This document shows positions 8,042 through 16,512 of a stretch of 64,000 bases of DNA, piece by piece. Position 1 is the first letter of the stretch, and every line of letters begins with the position of its first letter. The position numbers and the translations under genes are program-made. Under the pieces are notes generated by a model. The model did no database searches, was not told the origin of the DNA, and saw only the letters and a program-made list of their open reading frames with translations. This DNA comes from Mucispirillum schaedleri ASF457 (GTDB taxonomy: Bacteria > Chrysiogenota > Deferribacteres > Deferribacterales > Mucispirillaceae), in the NCBI RefSeq assembly GCF_000487995.2, contig NZ_CP097562.1, positions 1,857,001-1,921,000 of the forward strand. Direction: 5' to 3'.

Positions 8042-10195
8042 ATTCTTAATATTGATGAAGCATTAAATGAAAGGCAGGCAGAAGCTGTAAAAACTACGGA
8101 AGGACCCGTTTTAGTGCTTGCTGGTGCTGGCACTGGCAAAACAAGAGTTATTACTTACCGCATAGCCCATTTGATTGTTAATAAAGAAGTATCAGCTGGA
8201 AATATTTTAGCTGTTACTTTTACTAATAAAGCAGCAGGCGAAATGAAAAGCAGACTGCATGAATTAATAGGCGGACTTGCAAATGGTGTATGGATGGGAA
8301 CATTTCACTCAATATGTTTAGGTATACTTCGTAATGAAACAGAATATGCAGGACTTCCAAAATCCTTTTCTATTGTAGACCAGGAAGACAGGCTTGCAAT
8401 CATCAGGCAGATTATAAAATCACTGAATATTGACCCTAAACAGTTCAGCCCAAAATCTTATCTGCAAGCTATAAGTTCATATAAAAATACAGAAAATTAT
8501 GTGAAAAATGAGCCAATAGAAGAAACATTTCATCTGCTTAAAACTGTTTATGAAACATACAAACGAGAGTTAGAGCTGCAAAGGCTTGTAGATTTTGATG
8601 ATATGATAGCTCTCTGTGTCCGCATTTTTGCAAACTATCCTGATATACTGAAAAAATATCAAGATATTTATAAATATATATTAGTTGATGAATATCAGGA
8701 TACTAATGCTGTGCAGTTCAGGCTTTTATATATGCTTGCAGGTATAAGCGGCAATTTATGTGTTGTTGGAGATGATGACCAGTCAATATATGGCTGGCGT
8801 GGAGCAGAAGTCCGCAATATATTAGAGTTTGATAAAGTTTTTGAAAATGTAAAAGAAATTAAGTTAGAGGGAAATTACAGAAGCGGCAAAAGTATATTAT
8901 CTATTGCAAACAGATTAATAGAAAATAACACATACCGCAGGGGTAAAACATTAGAAGCAAGTGCAGATAAACAATCAGAAGTTAAAAAATATGAATTTTA
9001 TAATGATTTAGAAGAAGCCAGTTTTACAGCAAAAACTATACTTGATAAACATGATGATGGTATAAGCTATGATGATATGGCTATACTTTACAGAACAAAT
9101 GCTCAGTCATTAAATTTTGAAAGAGCATTAAAAATGGCAAATATTCCGCACAAGGTAATAGGCAACATTGGTTTTTATCAAAGAAGAGAAGTTAAAGATA
9201 TTTTAGCTTATTTAAAATTTTCTGATAACCCAAAAGATGAGCAGGCATTTTTTAGAAGTATATCTGTGCCAAAAAGGGGTATAGGCAACTCTACTAATGA
9301 TAAAATAATATCTTATGCAGAAGAAAATGATATTACTATACTTGAAACACTGGAAACAGACTTAAAATTTCTTTCAAAAAGCAGAGCAGCTGTTGACAGA
9401 TATATTCAGCTTATACATGATATTATAAAATGCGAAAGCATTAGAGATAAAATAGAACTTATACTTAATACTATAAAATATAAAGAGTATCTGCAAAGTT
9501 TAGGCGAAGAGCCAGATATAATAGATAGAAAAATGGAAAATATTGATGAGCTTATTTCAGATGCTGTGCGTTTTGAAGAACAAAACGGCTCATCACTTTC
9601 TGACTTTTTAGCTAGTGCTGCCCTTGTTTCTTCTAACGATGAAGAAGATATTGAAGGGTCTGTTAAATTAATGACTATGCATGCTGCCAAAGGGCTTGAA
9701 TTTAAACTTGTTTTTTTAACAGGTCTTGAAGAAGGTCTTTTCCCACTTGGTAATGAAGATGGTGAAGCAAATATTGAAGAAGAAAGAAGACTTTGTTATG
9801 TGGGTGTTACTCGTGCTATGGAAACCCTTTATATAACAAGAGCAAGAAGCAGAATTCGCGGGGGCAGGCATAATCAGTCTCCAGAATCTAGATTTTTAAG
9901 CGAATTACAGTTTGGCAGGTCTTTTAAATTTAATAAAGGCTCAACAAATAATACATTTAAAAACAGGTCTGGAAATTATGCAGATTATATTAAAAATTCT
10001 TCCAATTATGAAAAGAAAGAGTATAATGATGACAATACTGCATCTTTTAAAGCATCATCAAAAGTATATCACTCAGTTTTTGGGGAAGGAACAGTGCTTT
10101 TCAGTGAAGGAAGCGGAGAAAATGAAAAAGTAACTGTTCATTTTAAAAAAGAAGGTGTTAAAAAAATAATTGCAAATTTTTTAGAAAAAGCATAA
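8042..10195 (+). CDS. pcrA: UvrD/PcrA-type DNA helicase with probable ATT start
   Basis: Superfamily 1 3'-5' helicase for repair and replication restart. Motifs seen: Q motif LNERQAEAV, Walker A GAGTGKT, Ia TFTNKAA, DEYQDTN (II), GDDDQSIYGWRGA (III), NYRSG (IV), TMHAAKGLEF (V) and VGVTRA (VI). A C-terminal Tudor-like tail follows (VYHSVFGEGTVL). The only canonical in-frame start is GTG at 8114, which lies after the Q motif and immediately before Walker A. The frame stays open upstream to an ATT at 8042, with a perfect GGAGG at 8031-8035 and a 6-base spacer. Starting there gives 717 residues beginning (M)LNIDEALNERQ, the normal family N-terminus. The gene lies 11 bases after clcA. Confidence 0.9.
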   Translation: MLNIDEALNERQAEAVKTTEGPVLVLAGAGTGKTRVITYRIAHLIVNKEVSAGNILAVTFTNKAAGEMKSRLHELIGGLANGVWMGTFHSICLGILRNETEYAGLPKSFSIVDQEDRLAIIRQIIKSLNIDPKQFSPKSYLQAISSYKNTENYVKNEPIEETFHLLKTVYETYKRELELQRLVDFDDMIALCVRIFANYPDILKKYQDIYKYILVDEYQDTNAVQFRLLYMLAGISGNLCVVGDDDQSIYGWRGAEVRNILEFDKVFENVKEIKLEGNYRSGKSILSIANRLIENNTYRRGKTLEASADKQSEVKKYEFYNDLEEASFTAKTILDKHDDGISYDDMAILYRTNAQSLNFERALKMANIPHKVIGNIGFYQRREVKDILAYLKFSDNPKDEQAFFRSISVPKRGIGNSTNDKIISYAEENDITILETLETDLKFLSKSRAAVDRYIQLIHDIIKCESIRDKIELILNTIKYKEYLQSLGEEPDIIDRKMENIDELISDAVRFEEQNGSSLSDFLASAALVSSNDEEDIEGSVKLMTMHAAKGLEFKLVFLTGLEEGLFPLGNEDGEANIEEERRLCYVGVTRAMETLYITRARSRIRGGRHNQSPESRFLSELQFGRSFKFNKGSTNNTFKNRSGNYADYIKNSSNYEKKEYNDDNTASFKASSKVYHSVFGEGTVLFSEGSGENEKVTVHFKKEGVKKIIANFLEKA

Positions 10196-10331
10196 TTACA
10201 TATAGATTTATTTAAAGCAGAAAAACTTATATTGCAGGTTTATATTTTTTATTAAATAACCTAAGAATATATAATAAAATTATATTATAAATTTTTGTAA
10301 CAGATAAAATAAATAAAAAATGGAGGATATT

Positions 10332-10736
10332 ATGTTACTAAACAAAATTAATCACATAGGCGTAGCAGTGAAATCAATAGAAGCTGCTCTTCCTTTTTAC
10401 AAAGCAATGGGTGCAGATATTAACCATATTGAAGAAGTTCCAAGCCAGAAAGTAAAAACTGCTTTTATTAAAGTTGGTGAAACTACTATTGAGCTTGTAG
10501 AAGCTACTTCTCCAGAAAGCCCTATTGCTAAATACCTTGAAAAAAATAGAGAAGGCTTACATCATATTTGCTTTGAAGTAGATGATGTGGCAGCCTGCCT
10601 TGCAGAGCTTAAAAAAGCAGAAGTTCCGCTTATTGATAATGAGCCAAAAGTTGGTGCACATAATATGCTTGTAGCATTTGTTCACCCAAAAGGCAATAAT
10701 GGTGTATTAACTGAACTTGCACAGTATCAAAAATAA
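10332..10736 (+). CDS. mce: Methylmalonyl-CoA epimerase
   Basis: Interconverts (R)- and (S)-methylmalonyl-CoA in the propionate/succinate route. It is a glyoxalase/VOC-fold protein of 134 residues with paired beta-alpha-beta-beta-beta units. Putative metal ligands are His in INHIGVAV, His in GLHHICFEV and Glu in VLTELAQY. The start chosen is ATG 10332, with GGAGG 5 bases upstream at 10322-10326; the ATG at 10320 contains that ribosome site and is rejected. The gene stands alone with its own terminator and 120 AT-rich bases upstream. No mutase gene is in the window. Confidence 0.92.
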   Translation: MLLNKINHIGVAVKSIEAALPFYKAMGADINHIEEVPSQKVKTAFIKVGETTIELVEATSPESPIAKYLEKNREGLHHICFEVDDVAACLAELKKAEVPLIDNEPKVGAHNMLVAFVHPKGNNGVLTELAQYQK

Positions 10737-10745
10737 TGATAATTA

Positions 10746-10785
10746 AAAAGCGGTAGAAATTATCATTTTTACCGCTTTAATTATT
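10746..10785 (+). terminator. Rho-independent terminator after mce
   Basis: The stem AAAGCGGTA (10747-10755) pairs with TACCGCTTT (10770-10778) across a 14-base loop, with an AT-rich run after it. It lies 10 bases behind the mce stop. Confidence 0.75.
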
Positions 10786-11112
10786 TTAATATTCTTCTAA
10801 ACAACTCTTAATTTATTATACAACACTACTGCTGTTATTATGATTATAAGTATAAAACAACTTATTCACAATAATAACTATTACAATTATGTCTTACTGA
10901 GCTTGATTTTTAAGCGAAGTATCTAAAATATACAAACTGCAATAATAATAAAAATAGTATGTATAGTTATTGAAAATTATACTATATAGATTTTTCGCCT
11001 TTAAAATCAGGTTCAAAATAACTGCAATATAAAATTTTTGGATAAGTTCAGACTATACCATAGCCATTATAAGCAGAGAATAAATTGAAATGATATAATT
11101 TTATGACACTAT
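10786..11112. repeat. Gene-free stretch with one copy of the dispersed inverted-arm repeat
   Basis: The left arm begins at 10891 (GTCTTACTGAGC, then GCGAAGTATCT) and the right arm ends near 11022 (AGATTTTTCGC, then GGTTCAAAATAAC). They are separated by about 65 AT-rich bases of the same core as at 21199-21667. Immediately after, 11031-11050 (AAAATTTTTGGATAAGTTCA) matches the IS end of 1502-2953 with one mismatch. No coding sequence is evident. Confidence 0.75.
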
Positions 11113-12843
11113 CTATTTATTCTCAAATGCTTTATTTATTGTTTCAAGCATTTGGTTTCTGCTTTCTTCTATGCTTGAAGTAATTTCTTTTTTATATTCT
11201 TCTCTGTTTACTGTTTCTTCTAATTTTAAAAGCCCTTTATCTATAGCAATTCCTGCGGCAGTTCCAATGGCTGCACCGCCTGCTGGAGAAGTAAAAACTG
11301 ATGAAACAATACCAGCAGCAACTCCGGCAGCTGCACTTACTGTCTTTCCTGCCGCCGCTTTTGCTGCTGCTTTTGCAGCTGTTTTAAATCCAGTTTTTGC
11401 GGCAACTTTGCCTGCTATTGTGCCAACTATTGCACCAGCTGCTAAACCGCCTCCAGTTGAAGCTATTACTCTCTTTTTTAAATCAATAAGTGGCTGAATT
11501 TCTGCCAGACTGTATATATTTTCTACATTAATATTTGTTTGAACTGAATAAACAGCATTTTTCTCTGTTATTTTATTCTTATCTAGTATTTTATTTATAT
11601 CATTTTGCAGTTTTGCAATATTCATATCTGCTGCATTAAAGTTAAGATTAGCTGAAATATTATCCATAAGATTTTCTTTTAATTTATCTGCCATATATTC
11701 TTCAATAGAGCCTGTTATTAGTTTAAAAAGTCTGCTGTATTCTGCTGATAAACTGTAATACCAGTCCAGATATTTATCAGTATTTAAAAGTATCTCATCA
11801 TACATTTTATTTACTTCTTTTATCATGTCATCTTTTGCAGCACCGTATGCAATATCTGATGCAATCTGTATCTCATTTAATGTGCCTGCTTTATACATTA
11901 TGCCATTTATAACTTCTACTGCAACAGTATTTGCCTTAACAGTATTTTCTACAATTTCCTGTTTTGCAGCAGCAATATATGTAACAGCTGCAAAAACAGA
12001 TGGATATATAAATACTGCAAGCAGAGTAATAATAAATGATGCAATAAATTTATTAATTTTAGTTGTTTCGTCATTTTTAACTGGCATAAACACTTTTGCA
12101 AGATTTTCTTTTTTTATAAAGAAAAAACTTATAAAGCTGATTATACCATAAAAAAGAAATCCACCGCCGCTTAATACTATTAAAAGCATACCAACAAACC
12201 AAAGGGGAGCAGATTTCACCACTTCTGCATCAAGTATTGTATTTGTTATAGTATCAAAAAAATTTAAGAAGCTGCCTGTCATATATGCGGCATAGTTATA
12301 CTGTAAAGATATTAAATCATTATCTAAAAATGGGATATGTATATTAATATCTTTTAAGCTGTATGAAAGAACAGGGAAAATCACAGCTGTAAAAAAAGCT
12401 GTTAAAATATATACAAGGCTTTCAATTTTATATGGTGCAAACTTGTTATTATATATTGCAAGAATTATTTTTGTGCTTAAAAACCTTGAAAGCAAAAGCA
12501 GCGGGAAAATAATAAGCAGGCATAAAAACTCCATACTTGAAAATAAATATATTCTTACTGGTATAATAAAAGCAAGTATTAATGCAGTTATAATTATAAT
12601 AATATATCCAAAAGTTTTACCAGAAAGAAGTTTATAAAATTTTTTACTTTCTTCATATTCTATTAACTTTATTTCTTTTTTCAGGCTGAAACGAGCAGCA
12701 TTATTTAATACTATTGGCACAGCAATAATTAATACACTTAAAGCATATATAACCATACCAAAAAGGTTAATAAATACTGAAACTAAGTATAAAGTAATAA
12801 AACCTGTTAAAAACTTTAAAAATAGTAAACTTATCTTTTTCAT
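11113..12843 (-). CDS. Polytopic membrane protein of unknown function
   Basis: I do not recognise this 576-residue protein. Residues 1-275 hold about seven hydrophobic segments (for example FGYIIIIITALILAFII and LWFVGMLLIVLSGGGFLFYG). Residues about 290-440 are soluble and charged, and the region may be a sensor or periplasmic part. Residues about 450-540 are a remarkable Gly/Ala-rich hydrophobic stretch (GGGLAAGAIVGTIAGK, AAAKAAAGKTVSAAAG, GGAAIGTAAGIAIDKG), followed by a charged coiled C-terminus. Glycine-zipper stretches like these occur in pore-forming or membrane-inserting proteins, but function here is unknown. The gene stands alone on the minus strand with a weak ribosome site. Confidence 0.75.
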   Translation of the reverse strand: MKKISLLFLKFLTGFITLYLVSVFINLFGMVIYALSVLIIAVPIVLNNAARFSLKKEIKLIEYEESKKFYKLLSGKTFGYIIIIITALILAFIIPVRIYLFSSMEFLCLLIIFPLLLLSRFLSTKIILAIYNNKFAPYKIESLVYILTAFFTAVIFPVLSYSLKDINIHIPFLDNDLISLQYNYAAYMTGSFLNFFDTITNTILDAEVVKSAPLWFVGMLLIVLSGGGFLFYGIISFISFFFIKKENLAKVFMPVKNDETTKINKFIASFIITLLAVFIYPSVFAAVTYIAAAKQEIVENTVKANTVAVEVINGIMYKAGTLNEIQIASDIAYGAAKDDMIKEVNKMYDEILLNTDKYLDWYYSLSAEYSRLFKLITGSIEEYMADKLKENLMDNISANLNFNAADMNIAKLQNDINKILDKNKITEKNAVYSVQTNINVENIYSLAEIQPLIDLKKRVIASTGGGLAAGAIVGTIAGKVAAKTGFKTAAKAAAKAAAGKTVSAAAGVAAGIVSSVFTSPAGGAAIGTAAGIAIDKGLLKLEETVNREEYKKEITSSIEESRNQMLETINKAFENK

Positions 12844-13183
12844 AAATATAATGTAATAAAGATGAATAAATATGTCTAGTCTAATTTGTTATTGATATTT
12901 TAAATATGTTATGCAGTAAGTTGTGTTTTTTTATGAGACGGGAGCAGGAAATAATAAGCATGCAGTTATAAATATGGGCTTATCCAAAAATTTTGTTTTA
13001 AGTCATTCTAAGCCTGAATTTATAAGGCGAAAAATCTAAATTATCTTTTCTTACTTATCAATCATGCACAGTGTGATATTATTTCAATTTAAAAAAGGGG
13101 ATTTTTTGTATATTAAATATATTTCTATTGCTTTTTTTCCAGTGAATAAATATTATATATTAAATATTTTAATGGAGTATATT
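12844..13183. repeat. Gene-free stretch with a half repeat arm and an IS-end-like fragment
   Basis: 12979-12995 (CTTATCCAAAAATTTTG) matches the IS left end with one mismatch. It is followed at 13002-13036 by a single repeat arm (GTCATTCTAAGCCTG, then GGCGAAAAATCT). The bases 13064-13183 can be read as an N-terminal extension of cysK, but its composition and the ribosome site at 13174 argue against coding. The cysK promoter presumably lies here. Confidence 0.6.
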
Positions 13184-14098
13184 ATGAAAACAGCAGAAAA
13201 TATGTTAGAATTAATAGGCAATACCCCTATTGTGAAAATCAATAAATTAAACAATACTGATGCATTTATATATGCAAAACTGGAATCATTTAATCCGTTT
13301 TCCAGTGTAAAAGACAGGGTTGGGCTTGCTATGATAGAGCAGGCAGAGCATGACGGATTATTAAAAAAAGGTGGTGTTATTGTTGAGCCAACAAGTGGAA
13401 ATACGGGTATTGGTCTTGCTGGTGCTGCCGCAATAAAAGGCTACCGATTAATACTTACTATGCCAGAAACTATGAGTATAGAAAGGCGTAAACTTCTTAA
13501 AGCATTTGGTGCAGAAATAGTGTTAACAGAGGGCAGTAAAGGTATGAGCGGAGCTGTTGCAAGAGCAGAAGAACTTGTAAAAGAAATAGATGGTGCATTT
13601 ATGCCGCAGCAGTTTAAAAACAAGGCTAACAGCAGTATTCATAAAGCATCTACTGCAAAAGAGTTATATAATGATATGGATGGAAAAATTGATATTTTTA
13701 TTTCAGCAGTAGGCACAGGCGGCACAATTACTGGAGTTGGTGAATATTTAAAGGAAAAAAACAGTAATATAAAGGTTATTGCAGTTGAGCCATCGTCATC
13801 GCCTGTTTTATCTGGCGGCAAAGCAGGACCACATAAAATACAAGGCATAGGTGCAGGTTTTGTGCCTGATGTATTAAATACTGAAATATATGATGAAGTA
13901 GTGCAGGTTACAGATGATGAAGCATATAATATGGCAATAGATTTGGCAAAAAAAGAAAGTATTTTAGCTGGAATATCATCAGGTGCGGTAGTGGCAGCAG
14001 CTTTAAAAGTAGCAGCAAGGAAAGAAAATGCAGGTAAAAATATTGCTGTTTTATTAGCAGATACTGGTGAAAGGTATCTTTCTGTTTTAGCAGAATAG
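13184..14098 (+). CDS. cysK: Cysteine synthase A (O-acetylserine sulfhydrylase)
   Basis: PLP enzyme making cysteine from O-acetylserine and sulfide. It is 304 residues from ATG 13184, the usual family length, and GGAG lies 6 bases upstream. Seen: PLP lysine Lys43 in SSVKDRVG, the substrate loop TSGNTGIGLA, the phosphate cradle GTGGTITG and C-terminal GISSGA. An upstream in-frame ATG at 13064 would add 40 residues (MHSVILFQF...) that no family member has, so it is rejected. The C-terminus ends soon after GERYLS as in CysK rather than CysM. rnr follows after 15 bases and is probably cotranscribed. Confidence 0.95.
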   Translation: MKTAENMLELIGNTPIVKINKLNNTDAFIYAKLESFNPFSSVKDRVGLAMIEQAEHDGLLKKGGVIVEPTSGNTGIGLAGAAAIKGYRLILTMPETMSIERRKLLKAFGAEIVLTEGSKGMSGAVARAEELVKEIDGAFMPQQFKNKANSSIHKASTAKELYNDMDGKIDIFISAVGTGGTITGVGEYLKEKNSNIKVIAVEPSSSPVLSGGKAGPHKIQGIGAGFVPDVLNTEIYDEVVQVTDDEAYNMAIDLAKKESILAGISSGAVVAAALKVAARKENAGKNIAVLLADTGERYLSVLAE

Positions 14099-14113
14099 TT
14101 TAAGGATATTATT

Positions 14114-16237
14114 TTGGATAATAAATTACGAAGAAAAGCATTAAGTATATTAGTAAAATTTCCAAGTATTTCTTCTTATGAACTTGCAGGTATTTTATGT
14201 ATTGATGAAAGACAGGCTCGCAAACTTATTAAAAATCTGCCACAGGATATTATTGAAGAAAATATAAGAAAAATAAAACAAGAAAAGAAAGAAGAAAAGC
14301 AGGAAGATAAAGCAGATAAAAAAAGCCAGATTGGAGCAACACTTAAAGGCTCTGTCTCTATACATAAAGATGGATATGGTTTTTTTGTACCTGATGATAA
14401 AAATATAGAAGATGCTTTTATTCATCCTAAAAAGTTGAAAGGTGCAAGCCATAATGATGTATGCCTTGCTCGTATTGGTATATATAAAGGCAGGCGTGAA
14501 GCAGAAGTTATGCAGATAATAGAGCGTGGTATAGAGCAGGTAGTGGGAGTAGTTGAAAAATACAGAAATAACTATCGCATAATACCTTTTTCTAGAAACT
14601 TTCAAGGCCATATTATAATCAAAAACAGCAGTAAAGAATTATGTAATGATGATGTTGTAATCTGCAAAATAGAAAAATATCCATCGCAGAATAATTTTGC
14701 AGCTGGCAGAATAATAGAAAAAATAGGCACTTTAAGCGATAAAGATATAGATAATAAAATAGTAATGTATAAGTATGCTTTGTCTCATGAATTTCCTGAA
14801 AAAGTAATGCAGGAATGTGAGAGCATTGAAAACGGCACATTTAAAATCAGTAAGAAAAACCTTACTGATTTTAGAGAGCTTTATACTGTTACAATAGACG
14901 GGATGAGTGCAAGAGATTTTGATGATGCAATAAGTATATCTAAAAAAGGTCTAAATTATGAGCTTTATGTGCATATTGCTGATGTTTCAAGATATGTAGA
15001 GCGTGGAAGTTATTTAAATAAAGAAGCTGTAGCAAGGGGCACAAGTGTATATTTTCCAGAGTTTGCAATACCTATGCTTCCAGAAGTGCTTTCAAATGGT
15101 GTATGCAGCCTTGTGCCGCATGAAGACAGATATACTGTTACATGCAGAATGGTTTTTGATAAATCAGGCAATAAAAAAGAAGCTGAGTTTTACCGCTCTG
15201 TAATCAATTCTAACCACAGGCTTACATATAACTATGTTAATGATATATTTGATAATATGGCAGAAAGCGAAGATAAAGAACTTTTGCCTTTTCTGAATAC
15301 AGCTAAAGAATTGACTAATATACTGCTTGTAAAACGGGAAAAAGATGGTGTTATTGATTTTGATTTACCAGAAGCTGAATTTTTCTTTGATAGTAAAGGC
15401 GAAATTATAGATATTAAGCCAAGAGAGAGGGGCTATGCAGAAAGGCTTATAGAATGTTTTATGATTGCAGCAAACGAATCTGCAGCAGAATATTTTGACA
15501 AGCATGATTTAAAAGGCATATACAGAGTGCACGGAGAGCCAGATGTTAAAAAAATAGATGACTGGATAGAAATGGCAAGAAATTTTGGCTTAAAAGTGCC
15601 TCCTGTTGAATACCCAGTTACACCAGAAACTGTATCAGAATTAAGTAAAATCGCATCATCGTCAAAGCATGCAGACCTTTTAGGCTCTTTGCTTATCCGC
15701 AGCATGATGCGTGCAGAATATACAACAGAAAATCAGGGACATTTTGGACTTGCTTCCACTGCTTATACACATTTTACAAGCCCTATTAGACGCTATCCTG
15801 ATTTATTAGTCCACAGGGCATTACTTTCTGGGCTTAAGTTGGGAAGCATAAGTGAGCCGCTTGAAGAATTAAAAGAGCTTGCTGCCCACTGCTCAAAAAG
15901 AGAAAGGCTTGCTCAAGATGCAGAGCATGATATAAGTGTTTTTAAAAAACTGGAATATATTTCAAGCCATTATGATGATGTGTTTACTGGCTATATTAAT
16001 AGAATTACAGGAAACGGCATATTTATATATATAGAAAAACTTATGATGACAGGATATATTGATTATTCATATATTGATTTTGATATTTTTTATAAATATG
16101 GAGAATCAGCCATAGGGGACAAAAGCGGTGAAAGATACAGAGTGGGGGATAAAATAAGAGTAGTTCCTTACAAGCTTGATATTTATTCTTTGCAGGCAGA
16201 TTTTACAATATACAGAAAAAAAGTCAGAAAAAAGTAA
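14114..16237 (+). CDS. rnr: Ribonuclease R
   Basis: Processive 3'-5' exoribonuclease that degrades structured RNA. The 707 residues hold an N-terminal winged HTH, cold-shock domains with GYGFFVPDD, the RNB catalytic domain with the metal-binding DFDDAIS motif, the AYTHFTSPIRRYPDL signature and a C-terminal S1 domain (FTGYINRITGNGIFI). The C-terminus stops soon after S1, without the long basic tail of E. coli RNase R. The start is TTG 14114, with AAGGA at 14102-14106, spacing 7. Confidence 0.95.
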   Translation: MDNKLRRKALSILVKFPSISSYELAGILCIDERQARKLIKNLPQDIIEENIRKIKQEKKEEKQEDKADKKSQIGATLKGSVSIHKDGYGFFVPDDKNIEDAFIHPKKLKGASHNDVCLARIGIYKGRREAEVMQIIERGIEQVVGVVEKYRNNYRIIPFSRNFQGHIIIKNSSKELCNDDVVICKIEKYPSQNNFAAGRIIEKIGTLSDKDIDNKIVMYKYALSHEFPEKVMQECESIENGTFKISKKNLTDFRELYTVTIDGMSARDFDDAISISKKGLNYELYVHIADVSRYVERGSYLNKEAVARGTSVYFPEFAIPMLPEVLSNGVCSLVPHEDRYTVTCRMVFDKSGNKKEAEFYRSVINSNHRLTYNYVNDIFDNMAESEDKELLPFLNTAKELTNILLVKREKDGVIDFDLPEAEFFFDSKGEIIDIKPRERGYAERLIECFMIAANESAAEYFDKHDLKGIYRVHGEPDVKKIDDWIEMARNFGLKVPPVEYPVTPETVSELSKIASSSKHADLLGSLLIRSMMRAEYTTENQGHFGLASTAYTHFTSPIRRYPDLLVHRALLSGLKLGSISEPLEELKELAAHCSKRERLAQDAEHDISVFKKLEYISSHYDDVFTGYINRITGNGIFIYIEKLMMTGYIDYSYIDFDIFYKYGESAIGDKSGERYRVGDKIRVVPYKLDIYSLQADFTIYRKKVRKK

Positions 16238-16296
16238 TAAAGCTAAAAAATATAACTGAATTATCCCTGCTTTATTATAATAGTTTTTCATAATGA

Positions 16297-16332
16297 GTCA
16301 TTTTGAGCCTGATTTTTAAAGGCGAAAAATCT
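16297..16332. repeat. Single arm of the dispersed repeat after rnr
   Basis: GTCATTTTGAGCCTG followed by GGCGAAAAATCT, about 60 bases downstream of rnr in a 275-base gap. No pairing arm is evident nearby, so it is a solo arm. Confidence 0.65.
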
Positions 16333-16512
16333 AAATTATTTATATTGCAATAGTGTATAATAGATTTTAAATTAAATGCTCTTTTATATACTTCGTTTAA
16401 AAGCTTAGTTTGACATATAAGTTCATATCTTGCTATAATTTTATTATTTTAATAATAAAAAATAGGGATAATGTAGAAAACATAAGATTTTGAAATCAAA
16501 TAAATATAAATT

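Noticed and set aside
11171-11497. Ala/Pro-rich plus-strand frame antisense to the membrane protein
   Set aside because: It mirrors the Gly/Ala-rich codons of the gene on the other strand and has no start signal.
13064-13183. N-terminal extension of cysK
   Set aside because: The family start is at 13184 with a clear GGAG site; the extra 40 residues match nothing and are rich in Tyr/Ile/Phe as in AT-rich noncoding DNA.
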